A stretch of DNA of 64,000 nt from Burhinus oedicnemus (Eukaryota; Chordata; Aves; Charadriiformes; Burhinidae), in NCBI GenBank assembly GCA_008921705.1, contig VFFE01009203.1, positions 1,003,909 through 1,067,908 on the forward strand, read 5' to 3'. Position 1 is the stretch's first letter. Each line of letters starts with the position of its first letter. A program made the position numbers and the translations under genes. Below are positions 14,519 through 26,802 of the stretch, one piece after another. Below the pieces are notes generated by a model that was not told the DNA's origin, did no database searches, and saw nothing but the letters and a program-made list of their open reading frames with translations.

Positions 14519-15340
14519 CAGAATCACATAATCAGAGAATGGTTTGGGTTGGAAGAGACCTTAGAGATCATCTAGTTCCAACCCCTCTGCCATGGGCAGG
14601 GACACCTTCCACTAGACCATGTTACTCAAAACCCCATCCAACCTGGTCTTAAACACCTCCAGGGATGGGTCATCCACAGCTTTCCTGGGAAGCCTGTTCC
14701 AGTGTCTCACCACCCTCACAGTAAAGAGTTTGTTCCTGGGATCTAATCTAAATCTACCCTCTTCCAGTTTAATACTGTTATCCCACATCCTATCGCTACA
14801 GTCCGTGATAAAGAGTCTGTCCCCATCTTTCCAGTAGGCCCCCTTCAGGTACTGGCAGGCTGCTATAAGGTCTCCCTGAAGCCTTCTCTTCTCCAGGCTG
14901 AACAACCCCAACTCTCTCAGCCTGTCTTTGTAGGAGAGGTGCTCCACCCCTCTGATCATCTTCATGGCCCTCCTCTGCACTTGCTCCAACAGGTCCATGT
15001 CCTTCTTATGTTGGGGGCCTCAGAGCTGGACAAAGTACTCCAGGTGAGGTCTCACCAGAGTGGAGTAGAGGGGCAGAATCACCTCCCTTAACCTACTGGC
15101 CATGCTTCTTTTGATGCAGCCCAGGATAAGGTTGGCTTTCTGGGCTGCAAGCACGCATTTTCGGCTTGTGTTGAGCTTCTCATCCACCAACACCCCCAAG
15201 TCCTTCTCCTCAGGATTGTTCTCATCCATTCTCTGCCCAGCCTGTATTTGTCCTTGGGATTGCCTTGACACACATGCAGGACCTTGCACTTCACCTTGTT
15301 GAATTTCATGAGATTTGCACGGGAATTTCCTAACACCTCA
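14519..15340 (-). mobile_element. CR1 retrotransposon, 5'-truncated copy
   Basis: A minus-strand CR1 whose 3' end is at the left (CAGAATCACATAATCAGAGAATGG followed by the GGTTTGGGTTGGAAGAGACC block) and whose 5' truncation is near 15340. It keeps the 3' UTR and the C-terminal part of the ORF2 reverse transcriptase. The 3' tail has drifted from the usual ATTCTATGA repeats. No target-site duplication was seen, which is normal for CR1. Confidence 0.93.
14612..15336 (-). pseudogene. CR1 ORF2 C-terminal remnant
   Basis: The minus strand codes for the end of the CR1 reverse transcriptase. From the 5' side it has [13 protein letters not shown], then a frameshift near 15230-15290, then [31 protein letters not shown], a stop, and GPQHKKDMDLLEQVQRRAMK through to [20 protein letters not shown]. 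The stop at 15020-15022 is TGA where relatives have TGG (Trp in QLWGPQHKKD), and the same frame continues on both sides. The catalytic FADD region is missing through 5' truncation, so the piece is inactive. Confidence 0.88.
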
Positions 15341-16061
15341 AGGTGTTGTCTTTGTTATTGTATATATCAACAGCTGAAGTAGAGGGATGGCTGAGTAGAA
15401 AAAGCGAAAGCCACACAGAAAGCCTATGGCTGAACCATTTCCAAACTTTGAGGAACCATTAACCTTGGAAGTGTTTCACTGTCTACCTTCCCCATCCTGT
15501 CTTATAACCAATTTTTAATTGCACACAATACAAAAGTGGTATATCATGCATATCTGTGGCAGAGCATTAGGGATGATAATCTTGTAGTTCAGAAATGCCA
15601 CAGTCTATAACTCAAGTCACTGCTATATAATCTGAATAAAACACTTGTGCTTTTAATTTTGTTGTGTTGCTGGGTTCTTTCCTCAGCAACTGCATTGCAA
15701 AGCTTTTTCTGCTTTTGATGTGTTTTGATCTGGGATTCAAATATTCACTTGATTCCAGCGGTGCCCAGCATCTTGATCTTATTGACATAGATCACGCTGT
15801 TTGACAACATTTCTCCATGCAAACCCTTGGGACATCATACATTTGCATTAATCTCCCAGAAAGAAAAAGGCTCAGCCTGCGATGGCTCAGTTCAACTTTT
15901 GCTGATAATCTTGACAGGGTTACAGAACAGCACAGGTAAGCTTTAGTCATATTTGACTAAAGAAAAAAGATGATGAAAATAGAAATGAAATGGTGACATA
16001 TACAGCATCCTTGAGGTCCCGCAGTTTTCTCTCTTGGGCATCAATGATGAATAATCCTCAC
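15341..16061. other. Non-coding stretch between CR1 and the LTR
   Basis: Nothing recognised. A segment at 15791-15935 lies between ACATAG and CACAG|GTAAGC and is open for 48 codons, but its acceptor is weak and its peptide is unfamiliar, so it is not called an exon. Confidence 0.7.
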
Positions 16062-17081
16062 TGTTATAGGTGGCCAACTCTGGTTATGGGACCCAGGGGG
16101 TTCAACCCAATGGGTGGAAGGCTGCACTTACATGTCCCCAGGTCCAACCTGTTGCCATGCTGAGTGTATATTCCAAAAAGACATATATGTGCATGTGGGC
16201 ACATACGTGTAGAGAACATGGCTGGCCACACAGATCAACACACGCAGAACACAATGCCTTTACCAGCATTTGCACCCAGCACTCCCATAAACATGAACAC
16301 TACAGAAGGTCTGATCCTGTTCCTTATGTATATGCCAGTCCCTCTGGTTGCTGGTCTTAAGCACTCAGCGTAGCTAGTCCCAGGTCCCCCGATCCCCCCT
16401 TGTTGCTGCACCTATAAGCCCCTTAAGCTCACTGTCTTGCTCCAAGTGCTGGTACTCGGACCTCTTATCCTACTTGCCTGCTAGCCCGCTTCAAGTGCTA
16501 GCATTCAATCCCACCCACTCAGAGCAGAGACCACACCTACACAGGAGCTAGTAGAAATAGGATTTAATGAGAAGAGGGGGCAGACTGTGGTGATGAAGTG
16601 TAGAGCTCAGTCAGATGAGCATAATGACCAGCAACTCATCTAAACTTGAGCAGCCCCTTTTATCCCATTGTCTCTTTAATTTCCCATATTTATTTCTTCC
16701 CAATCCACCATGATCCCGTCTTTTTGCTGCTTTTGATCATTCCTTTAAACTTTTCTCTAATAACTTTTGCGTGTTCCTCGCCCACCCCCTCCAAAACATC
16801 CCGTAATAAGCTTTACACAATCCCAGCAATTTCTTCCCCCTGCACCTCACAAGTCCTTCACCCTGTAGGCAATAACCCCCTCTAGTTGGCATGGCTTTCT
16901 GGGTAGTGTTATGCCTTGACTCTTCTGGGGGGGTTCACACCACACAGTGACTGAATTATTCCCCTTTGAGGATCTTGGAGAGCAGCCAGGTGCAGGTGCT
17001 CCCTTTGCCTCAGGTGGGCTATTGGGGTTCCTCCACCTGACATGGTTCCTGTGGTCCTCATGGGTCACTGTGGTTATGACA
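16062..17081 (-). mobile_element. Probable solo LTR of an endogenous retrovirus
   Basis: A block of about 1,020 bp, visibly richer in C and G than its surroundings, bounded by TGTTAT on the left and ATGACA on the right, so both strands begin TGT(T/C)AT as LTRs do. On the minus strand there is a TATA-like CAATGGGATAAAAGG (16656-16670) and, about 90 bases further on, ATTAAA (16563-16568), the order expected for U3, R and a poly(A) signal. No 5-6 bp target duplication is visible (CTCAC left, ATTAG right), and no gag, pol or env lies next to it. I do not recognise the family. It could instead be another retroposon. Confidence 0.5.
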
Positions 17082-20000
17082 ATTAGCCTTTAATCAGATA
17101 ATCTAACACATACTGTCTTCATGGTTAAACTGCTGAATGAACCAACTTGTTAACAGCCGTCATAGTGGATAAATGCACCTTTTTAGTTCTCTCTATGAAA
17201 AGTCCTGAATTCCCACTGTAATTTGTACCACATTTGGATAAAATCAGCTCACTAAAACTGGACAATGAGACAGCAAATCATCATTCAGGGAAAGGCAAAC
17301 TGAAAGAATGCAAAGCAGAACAAAGTTTCTAGATTTCATCCTTTTTCCTTCATGCTGATGCCCCTGGCCTTCCGATAGTACTGGTTGCGCACATGGTACT
17401 CCTTTGCTTGCTTCACTGTGTTGTGAAGCAAAAGCGCAAATAGAACATACCTGGCCCTTTCTCAGCAGTTTTGGAGTAGACAAATAAGTAGCTCTGTAGT
17501 GTAGCTCAGTGTAGAAGTGATACTGTTTTCTTTCAGTGTATATTATAGTAAGAACGAATATTGTGCTCTTCAGCGTTCTGGACAGAAGACAAGAAGTGCA
17601 TCATTCATACTCTCGATGAACTTCTTTGTAGCTTAATGTGCTGTCTTCCCTGATCCAATCAGGCAGTTTAAACTGTCTAAGTGCCACTGATGCATCCAAG
17701 ACTATTTGGTGTTTTATAAAATCCTGGTTTACCTGGAAGAGTCTATTAGACTCCAGATCTTTGCTTTCTCCTCTAGTGAATGTAAGTTGCTTGGAAAGAA
17801 TGTTGCTGCTTCATTGTTTAAAATCTCTGTGATCTTTCATTAAAATTCATCATTCCTATGGTGATGACAGCTACACAGTCCAGCTAGGGCTCTGCTAATC
17901 TAATCTAATGCTTGGCCCACTGAACTCATGATACTAGATTAAAAACAGCACTCCTCATATATGATCTTAATGTCTCTACAATTAAGAGATCTCACTTCTG
18001 ATAAACCAGTTTCTCCCTTTTCTTCTTGGTGTCATTGTACTTATCTGCAGTAGTCCAAAGCAGATGTTGTTTACCCTGAAGAATCATATTTCCTAATGGC
18101 ACAGTTATTATTAACAATAGCACATTACAAGACAGGGACCAGTCAGTGATTGGCTACATTTTATCTAATTTTACAAAGATGAATAAAGAAATAAACATGC
18201 AAAAATTTCCATTATTCATTGGTGTAAAATAAAAACTAAGTATATTTCCATTTTAAGGTTGATTGGGAAGAAAAGTATTTATGCATACATTTTGGAGGTA
18301 ATTATCAACAGAAATTTCTATCTTGTGTATGAGAATTAAGATAGATGTGTCATCCTGAGAATTGAGAGTGAGTCATAGAAAAGCAGGGGAAGAGAGGTCC
18401 TATCAGCCAGCCCAGATAGACCTCTCTGCTCCATCAGCACTGCTAGGAGCGTAGCTAATGAAGGAACAAACTGCAAAGGCAGACATTGGAAATATATTCC
18501 CAAGCAGGGCATCTGGATCTTGCAGTTGCCAAGTGTGGTCTGTTTATACTCATCATAAATGTTAATGCTATGACTAGAAGAGAAAAAGGAGGAAGAAGGC
18601 AGGACAAAACAGCAAGAGCCATAGCAGTAGCAGAACAGGGTAGTAAGTCATCCTTCCTGAAATGGAGTGCTTATGTTACGGGAGATGAGCCTGTACTTCC
18701 TTCTAATCATCAGGCTATGCATTTGCAAGGTGTAAATAATCACTACTGCCTTGGAAAAAATTATCGCCCTTTAAAAAGGGACATAAAAATTGCAGATGAG
18801 TGTGGCTAAACTGTACATTTCACTTAGCTGACTGTAAAAAGAAAAACTACCTACAAAAAGAGTCATGATTTGGATTTTTCATAGTACTTACAGTGTGCAG
18901 TGGGAAGAGTTAAGAACGAAAAAACAGTATTTATCAAAAATACTGCCAGCAGTTACTTCCAAACCAGAGACTGCACTAGACTTATAGAAGTGAACTGTAT
19001 AATAAACACTGTAGTATGTGGGTGGTGCTACTTCTGCCATTCATGTACAGTAAATACTATTTCATTTTTGCTTAAGAAAGAATACTTTCGATTGCAAAAT
19101 AAATGTCATACTATAAGGCAGCGAACTTTTAGACATGGTACTGTATTGCTTGTTGTTTATAGCTAGAGAAATTAACATTAAAAGATTACTTTTTAGGTAC
19201 AAAATTTATTGACCTTTCAGCCTAAGACATTTAAATATGCAGAAAAAAAATTAACGTGGTGAGAAAAAGCTTTAAAAGAGATGCAGCTTTATTTGAAAAT
19301 AATCACATCTCTATTGTTCACACACGTGATACTAAGTACCTGTACACACCTGCAAATGCCAGTGAATTTTTTCCTAAATAATTCCCTAAGGAAAGTGCTG
19401 GCTCCTGAAATTGATAGCATCCAAATAGTTTGGGAGAACAGATTAACTTTCTGTAGAGCTTCCTTTTATTTACAATTGTTACAGAAAAATGGCATTTTTC
19501 TTGCACAGAGAGAGTCACCTTTCAATAACTCTGTTTATCTCTGAACATGTTAACTTAATCTTTAGAAGCTGTTTCAAATGTTTCATAAGACAAGAGCAGC
19601 TCTTCTGTAATTTTGAAAATCTCTATGTGCTGGGAGAAGCAAAAATGAAGTAACCACGTAAATTTTATAACGTTTTTTGTTTAATTATCCAAAGTAGCGA
19701 GGCATGTACAAATACCACACAATACACACACATGTACACAGTGTCTCAACAGTTTAGGCACTTAAGAGCAAAATACTGTGTGATAAAGTGGGTTCTCCTC
19801 TCACTTTTTCTCAGTCACAGTGGGTGGACTCATATGAGCACAAACAGAACAGAAGCTTCAAACTTGGATACCTTCATTTCAGGCTGGTCTCCGCTGTGAA
19901 AACTATAATAAAGAACCTCATCTGCGGCTTGCTAAAGATGAGAGGAAAGCATTGTGGGGAACAGAGCAAACAAAGACATTTAAATATCTGCAATTGTATG

Positions 20001-20928
20001 GACATCTATCTATGTATTCGAGTATCTGATTATGGCATAGTGATTGCCAGATAGTCTCCAAAATTATTCCTGTGGTATTGATCCAAAGATTTCTTCTGTC
20101 TTGGACAATCCAATGGTTTATTGCCACTAGGAGTCTATATGCCACGTGAAAGTCCCCTGGATGCTGCAATTAGTTGATAGTGGAAGGCAAACATTTGCAA
20201 AGTACTCTATGATATAAAAGAAAGAAGAAAGACCTATATATTTAATTTCCAGCTTTCCTAACCATCACATAGACATAAACATGTGATGGATATTTCTGGT
20301 CTGATGTAATACTAGTCAAGACTTTTTTGATTGCCTTTAGTAAGATGAAATTGTTTTAATCTGGTGATTTTTTTTTTTTCTCTCAGAAGAAGGATGTTTT
20401 CTCACTACTATTTGTTCAAATTATGATCTTAGTTCAGGTCAGTTTCAATGAAAATCATGCATGACAGCGTTTAAAACTAGTTCTTCACAGACACTCCTGA
20501 CTATATGAGCTAGGCTTGTTTAAGAAGGAACACAGACAATGCCAACTGACCACAAGAAGTATATTCACAGAAAGCATGCCTCCTACTAGACCTGTGTTGC
20601 TAACGACAGTTGTTTATCTAAAATATTCTTAAAATACTCTTGATTATGGTGATTCCACAACTCTTCCCACATTATGCTTAAAATTAAAAGTTTTCTGGTG
20701 ATGTCACAGCTAAGTGAAAAGGCATGTAAGTAGGTTTTAATAAAAAAGGTACATTTAGAGTAATTGCTACCCCCTATCTTTTGCAAGCAGTCTGAGAGCA
20801 GCAAATGGAGACTCTTAGAAACTTTCTGCTGTGCTGTAATGAGGATATGGTGTCTTTCATTGTGGAGGCTTTCTCTATTTGAGTCTAAAAGGAATATTAA
20901 AATAGATTAATTTTAGCAGATTAAAGCA

Positions 20929-20967
20929 TTTTTTCTTTTTTTCTTTTTTTCTTTTTTTTTTTTTTTT
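20929..20967. repeat. (T)nC simple repeat
   Basis: Runs of five to nine T separated by single C, then about T16. A pyrimidine-only tract. Confidence 0.9.
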
Positions 20968-23221
20968 AATATGGGTAAAAAGAGTGTTTTTGAGCCAGTC
21001 CAGTATGCCTGTGAGCATTTTGGATGTGGGTACAGCTAGATCCAATAGCTTAATCCCAAATTCATTCTAGTTCATGAACGTTGACCTCATTTTGAGTTTT
21101 AAATCAGGTCAATCTTCAGTGTCTTCATTAAGTTCATTAAGGGCAGTATTGGACATTCTTCCCCCTGCAGGAATGACAATAACAGCCCTTCTGTATGTAG
21201 CACTTGTCCCCGGGAAATCAGTTTTACAGTCCTAATTCTGTGAGTCACTGGGCGACGTGACTCACCCAATCTCACCCAACAGTATCTTCAATTCCAGCCT
21301 GATTCTTTGCTCACCAGGTAACTGAACAGAAGTACAGCTATTCTGAAATCTTTTGTTCCTCTTCCTAAGAGTCTCTCCTAAGCACATTGTATAAGCACGA
21401 TCAGACTTCTCAGTGATACAAGAAGAACAGTGACTGTATACGAGTGTATATATAGTTCTGCAAGGTGAGGTTGCATGCTTGAGTTCTCTTATACAGTCTT
21501 GCAATGTCTATGGCTTTTTGTCCCTTTGAATGGAGGTGAAGGGGGTATGCGGCATTCTTCTGGAAATAAAACATATTTGTCATTCACAAACAGGTGCTTA
21601 GGATTTAACTTACGTACAGAGTGAACTCAGAGGCTCCTGTACTTTTAATAGTGCAGGATGAATGTCTTAGGGAGGAGAAAAAAAAATTAAATGCGGTAAT
21701 GTGATCTGTAAGTGGAACAATTTCATAAAAATTTTGTTAGGCCAAAGTTAGATCCACTGACTACACATTTAATTCCTTTTAATTGGCCACACTGCTTGCA
21801 TTTCAAATGAAATTCACTTTTCATTAAAAGTTGCTTTTATACAGTGGCTCTATAAAAAAAGAAATCTCCGCATGTGCAGGAAAAAAATCTCCTCTGAATA
21901 CTCTGTTAAGAGTCCCTGTAAGATCTGAAAATGTGGCACGTTTCTTGAAATCCTATGCCTAATTTTGTAGCTAAATTCTGGCATGTATTACTCAGTCTAA
22001 CCCAGATCTTTGTGTAGTTTCCTTTATGTCTTGAGTTTTTTTTTTGCTTTTCAGGATAAGGTGGACAGGGAGTGATGTAAAAGTAAAACAGTAAACCAGA
22101 AAGCTAGTAAGTAAATGTAGGCAACAAAATGACCTGAAATAATGGTCTCTGTAGAGGTTTGCCTCATGTAAAGTGGTACAACTCAAGGAAAGATGAGGAA
22201 GTTTTCATAAGCCGAATACATTCAATCTTTTTAAGCCCAGTGCATTCACAACATCACTTGTAATGAATGTGTAGGACAAAGCCTTCAGAGTACATTTAAA
22301 CCCCATTAAACCCCACTGAGATTTAAGTAAGTGCCAGAGTGATTTTTTATGAAAATACATTTATTGTTTATATTCATGTCCCACCTCTAGATTTAAATCC
22401 ACCACAGGTGCCATTTTAGAAAAGAACAGTGGTCCTACCCATAGCAGCCATGTATAAGCAAATGACAGAGATGGTAGAGAAGAGCTAAGCATCAGTGTTC
22501 ATTTTTTGCAGAACGTCCCCTATGATGCTTCGGCTCCACTGTCTCATTGCCTTCTCTTCTCCCCAAGGTCTCAGTGCTAACACACTGCCCCACATGACTG
22601 CGCTGAGATAACTCAGTCAGGCCACAGATCTCCTGCTTGTGGGTAAACATCCGAAAGGCAACCAAGAGAGAGTTACCGTCCATACCTCCAGGATACAGAC
22701 AGTAGAAGGTTTAGGCTGTTCCTGCCATGCTCACATTCAAAACCTGTCAGTCACTGGCCCTGCTTTTACAGACCTAGTTTAGATCAAGTAGGAAACACAA
22801 AAACACTCAGGCAAACAGTAGGCTTACTGGCCTGAAAAAGGACCTGGGTTTTTTTTCTCCTTTTTGGGGGAGGTGGAGGAAGGAACTTCTCCCTGCTGGG
22901 ATGGGATTTCCTATTATTGCTTTCTCCAGTGGTCTTAGCACCTGAGCAAGTCTCGATTGGGAGGACAACCTCCTAGGGTGCTGTGTGGCTTTTATGCATG
23001 AATTTCTAGTTAGGATAGGATCAAATGCTGTTGGCATGGTGGCACAATTATTTTAGAGGAGTTTTAGGGAAAGCCATGGTTGGAGAGCTTTTCATTACTT
23101 GTTCAGTCTTTTACTGGTTGTCTGTTTTATGATCCAGCTATCTGAAACCCAGCTTCATCACTAGAGATCATTTGCAGAGTTTGTCTCTGGGCAGTGCTGT
23201 GGGTGTTTTCTAAATTGCCGT

Positions 23222-23246
23222 GGCCATTGTGGTCATTGTGGTCATT
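23222..23246. repeat. 9-bp tandem repeat, three units
   Basis: GGCCATTGT, GGTCATTGT and GGTCATTTT lie in direct succession. Confidence 0.8.
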
Positions 23247-26200
23247 TTTCCTTTATCAGGAAAAAACTACATCAGTCCGTGCCTGGTGTCCCACAGTGAC
23301 ATTATCTTCCAAGCTCATATCCTCCTCTCTGCAGCACACACAGTCATGAGAATAGTTTCCTACTGTCCCTTCCAGTTAGCCCGTGTCCCCTCCGCGCCAG
23401 CCTGGGGCTCCCTCACTTGGGTAGTTGCAAAGTTCATGCTGACAGGTCACCACAGACATAACAAAGATTCATAAAATCATATTCCACCTAAAATATCAGC
23501 GGGGTGGAATTTTTTTCCAAGTACAGGTCCCAAATACTTAATTTTAAATTCTTCCATAAACTGGCAAGTCTGTAGAATTAGCCTTTTATGCTTTTATGTT
23601 CTCCTTTCTGAAGCTGCCTTAGCTCTGCCTGGACTGGATTGCCTTGTTTAGTGGTAGGAATTGAGTTGTTGCCTCTTGTAAGATGATGATGTGTTTGGCA
23701 AATTTCAACTAGTGTGGATGGTCCAGTCCTGTAATAAAATGTAATTTGGTTTTCTGGGCTAATTTACAATTGGAGAAACAGATCTTCTCAGGTAATAGCT
23801 ATTTTCCTTTCCTGTTGCTGCTACTACTGCTATTTTTTTTCCCTCAGCACTGCTTGCCCAAAGGTGTCTATAGATATTAAATTCAACGAAATACAGCGAA
23901 ATACCCTTGTTGATATCTTGTAGGCTTTGAGTGTGAAATAAGCTGAAAGGACTGTAACTCCCTGGGGAGATGCAGTTAGTGAGATTCAGGGTGGATAGGG
24001 GAGGAGGGGAAGAAGAGGACACGGCCTCTTTTCATGGTGTATCAAGAAGCATGGGGGCCCAGAGGGTGTTGTTAATAGGTGGCTCCACAACTCTGACAGC
24101 TCTCCTTGCCCGCCTCTTCTCCATGCAACAAATCCAGGACTGACTCTTCATCAGAATCACAGCAAGCAATTTCAGACAAATGAAAGATAGTCTCCTCTTT
24201 CACTTTGGGACCAAGATGTTAGAGATAGGACTTCACCTCCCCCCAGGCCATCAGCTGCCTTTGTGTCATTGTGCAAATCAATACAAATTCAGCCTCAGAC
24301 TTCATCTGTAAAAGAGAGATAATCCCTCATTCAGGGAAGAATTTCAGCTGAGGTTTGTTGGCTTATGGATACCAGAATACAACAATCAGCTGGCAATAAG
24401 ACTGTCAGCATCATGCCCCTCTGGGGGGAGGGATGTCCTATCAGCACAGAGATGTGGTAGCGAGGACTTGAATACAGAGATGAAAATAAACACATTTTTG
24501 TCATTCGTATTTCCAACTGTTTTTGAAGGAAGGCTTCTCACAGGGACCGTGAAGCCCAGAAGTGTACCTTCTAGACAACAAGGTACTATAATTTCTTCAT
24601 TATTTATTGTGTTTTCTTGAGTAATAACAGCACAAACTGTGCAACCTCTCTCAATGTACATCTTGCAATGACTGTACTTTGAAATCATCACTGTCATGTT
24701 ACTTCAGTGTGCTATATTTGAATGTCAGTACCATCTACCACAAACAGGAACATAATATCCTTTAAAAATAGTGAAAAGAATAGAAATCAAATTAAAATGA
24801 AAGCTACAGGCTTTCCCTTTTGAGCATCTAGCTTGTGCCTCTTCTAATATCACTAATTAAAGCAAAATGTTCCAATAAGTGTATCAGGAGTTTCAAAATA
24901 TTACAAAATCTTACCTTTATTTGAGCTGCAATATTAGAGTAAATTAAGGAAAATGTAGAAGTTTTTATTCAACATTTCTTGATTTGCTTTTCTCTGTGAT
25001 TATTCCTTAATATGTAATATAAAAATGTGTCATTCCTAATTAACATTTACAGTTAAATAATGTTCAACTCTTACATTCTTCACAATAATTGGGAAAGAAA
25101 ACCTCTGTCTTTTGCTGACATTTTTCTTGTCAAAAGACTTGAATTTACTTAGGCTGTTTATTATTCCTGCTTTCATTTAGCTGATTTGCAATTCGCATCA
25201 TCGTGCAGCCTCATGTATCCTTCAGGCAGTGAAAACCAAACTACAACTGAGGTAAATTTTTAGCAAGCAAACCAAAACCACAAAATCAAACAAAAAACCC
25301 AGCCTTTGGAAGTAATCTTCACACCCAGCCTGTCAGCAAACACAGTGTGAAGACACTACCCTCAACTCAAGCTCCTCAGCACTTTGTGGATAGGAAAACT
25401 CATTTGTAAATTAATTTTGCGCATGTGGTGGCACCTGAGCGCTCCCTCACCTAATGAGGAGAAGTCTCTTGTGGAGCAGCAGGGTGTGCATTGCTTCTGG
25501 TGGGACATTAGCCTGAGCAATGGAGCTCCATGCCTTGTGGGAAGAACTGTTTCATTACTCAAGTCATAGGCCTTAGGTTGCTAAAAACCCATGGAAATAT
25601 CTGTTAGCTGAAGTTGCTGGCGTATTTGGTGGCGCTTGGGAGCTGTTCTGTTCTGGTTCTTTTACAGTACGTGTTTTGGGGACATTGGACCATCCGCCAG
25701 TGCAGCCTTACAAGACATGCATAGGACGCATCCCAGGCAGGCTGATTGCAACTCTTTGCCCAAAGGGAAGAACAGAGAAAGTAAAATATATAAATTTTAT
25801 GGCTCTCTGTTACCTCAGTACAAAGCTGAATATGGCTGAAACATGTTCTTTTGCGTAACTCTGTAGACAAGACACAATACACCAAGGAAGATCAAGGCCT
25901 CATTCATATTAATTGTAGAGGTCAAGATGCCCAGGGAGGAGGAGACATGCAATTCCTCTGCATAGATCTGCCCAGCAGACAGAAATGCAGTGTGACACAA
26001 GTCATGTCTGGCCAAAGGAGGACAATGTGGTCCTCAGCTTTGTCCTTGTCCTTCTGTCCCTGTGCTTGGAGCTCAGGACTCGGGAGAAGGTTGCAAATGG
26101 GTTGACTCAAGCCTCTCGGCATGTGTGAGTGGGACAGTCCAGCAGCAGCTACATCCCCTCAAAGCATGAGGGCATCCTCCCCTCTGGCCTCAGTGGGTCT

Positions 26201-26770
26201 GAGGCTCCCGCTTCCCATAACTGGGTGGTACATCACCTGTGAAAGCGTTTTGCAGTGAGCAACACAGGACTGTTGGCAGATCTTCACAGACAGCAGGGGT
26301 GGTGGCAGACCAGCATAGTTAAGGCGCAGTAAGGATCCATAAACTCCTAAATAAGGCCTGAACCAAAGTTTCTTGGTCTATGGAGATTCTTTAATGATAC
26401 TGCTGTTGTGTCTTTTGCAGAGTATCCTAGGTTCTTGCTAATTCTGTCTTCTTTACGAGGGTCTGTACATGAGCAAAACACCTACTGAGGAAATGAATCA
26501 GCATTGCACGGTTCGGCTCTTGGTTTATTTCAGGCAGTTAAGCATGGGCACATGGGACTTTTTTTCAAATTTCTAGTTCCATTAAGGTGTAATGAACCTT
26601 GCCTGAGGGCGCTTTATGCAGATCACCTGAATCTTTTATAGCTGCTATTTGCATATTTTATATAAAGAATCCTGAATCTCAATGTGGCATTCCTCTAACT
26701 TCATCAAACAAATATGAGGATAATAAGAGGGAGGCATCATCTTCCTTGTAAGACCTAGCGAATCTCCTGA

Positions 26771-26802
26771 CATACAAACACACACAGGCACACACACATA
26801 TC
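26771..26802. repeat. Degenerate (CA)n microsatellite
   Basis: CATACAAACACACACAGGCA followed by CACACACATA; interrupted CA dinucleotides. Confidence 0.85.
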
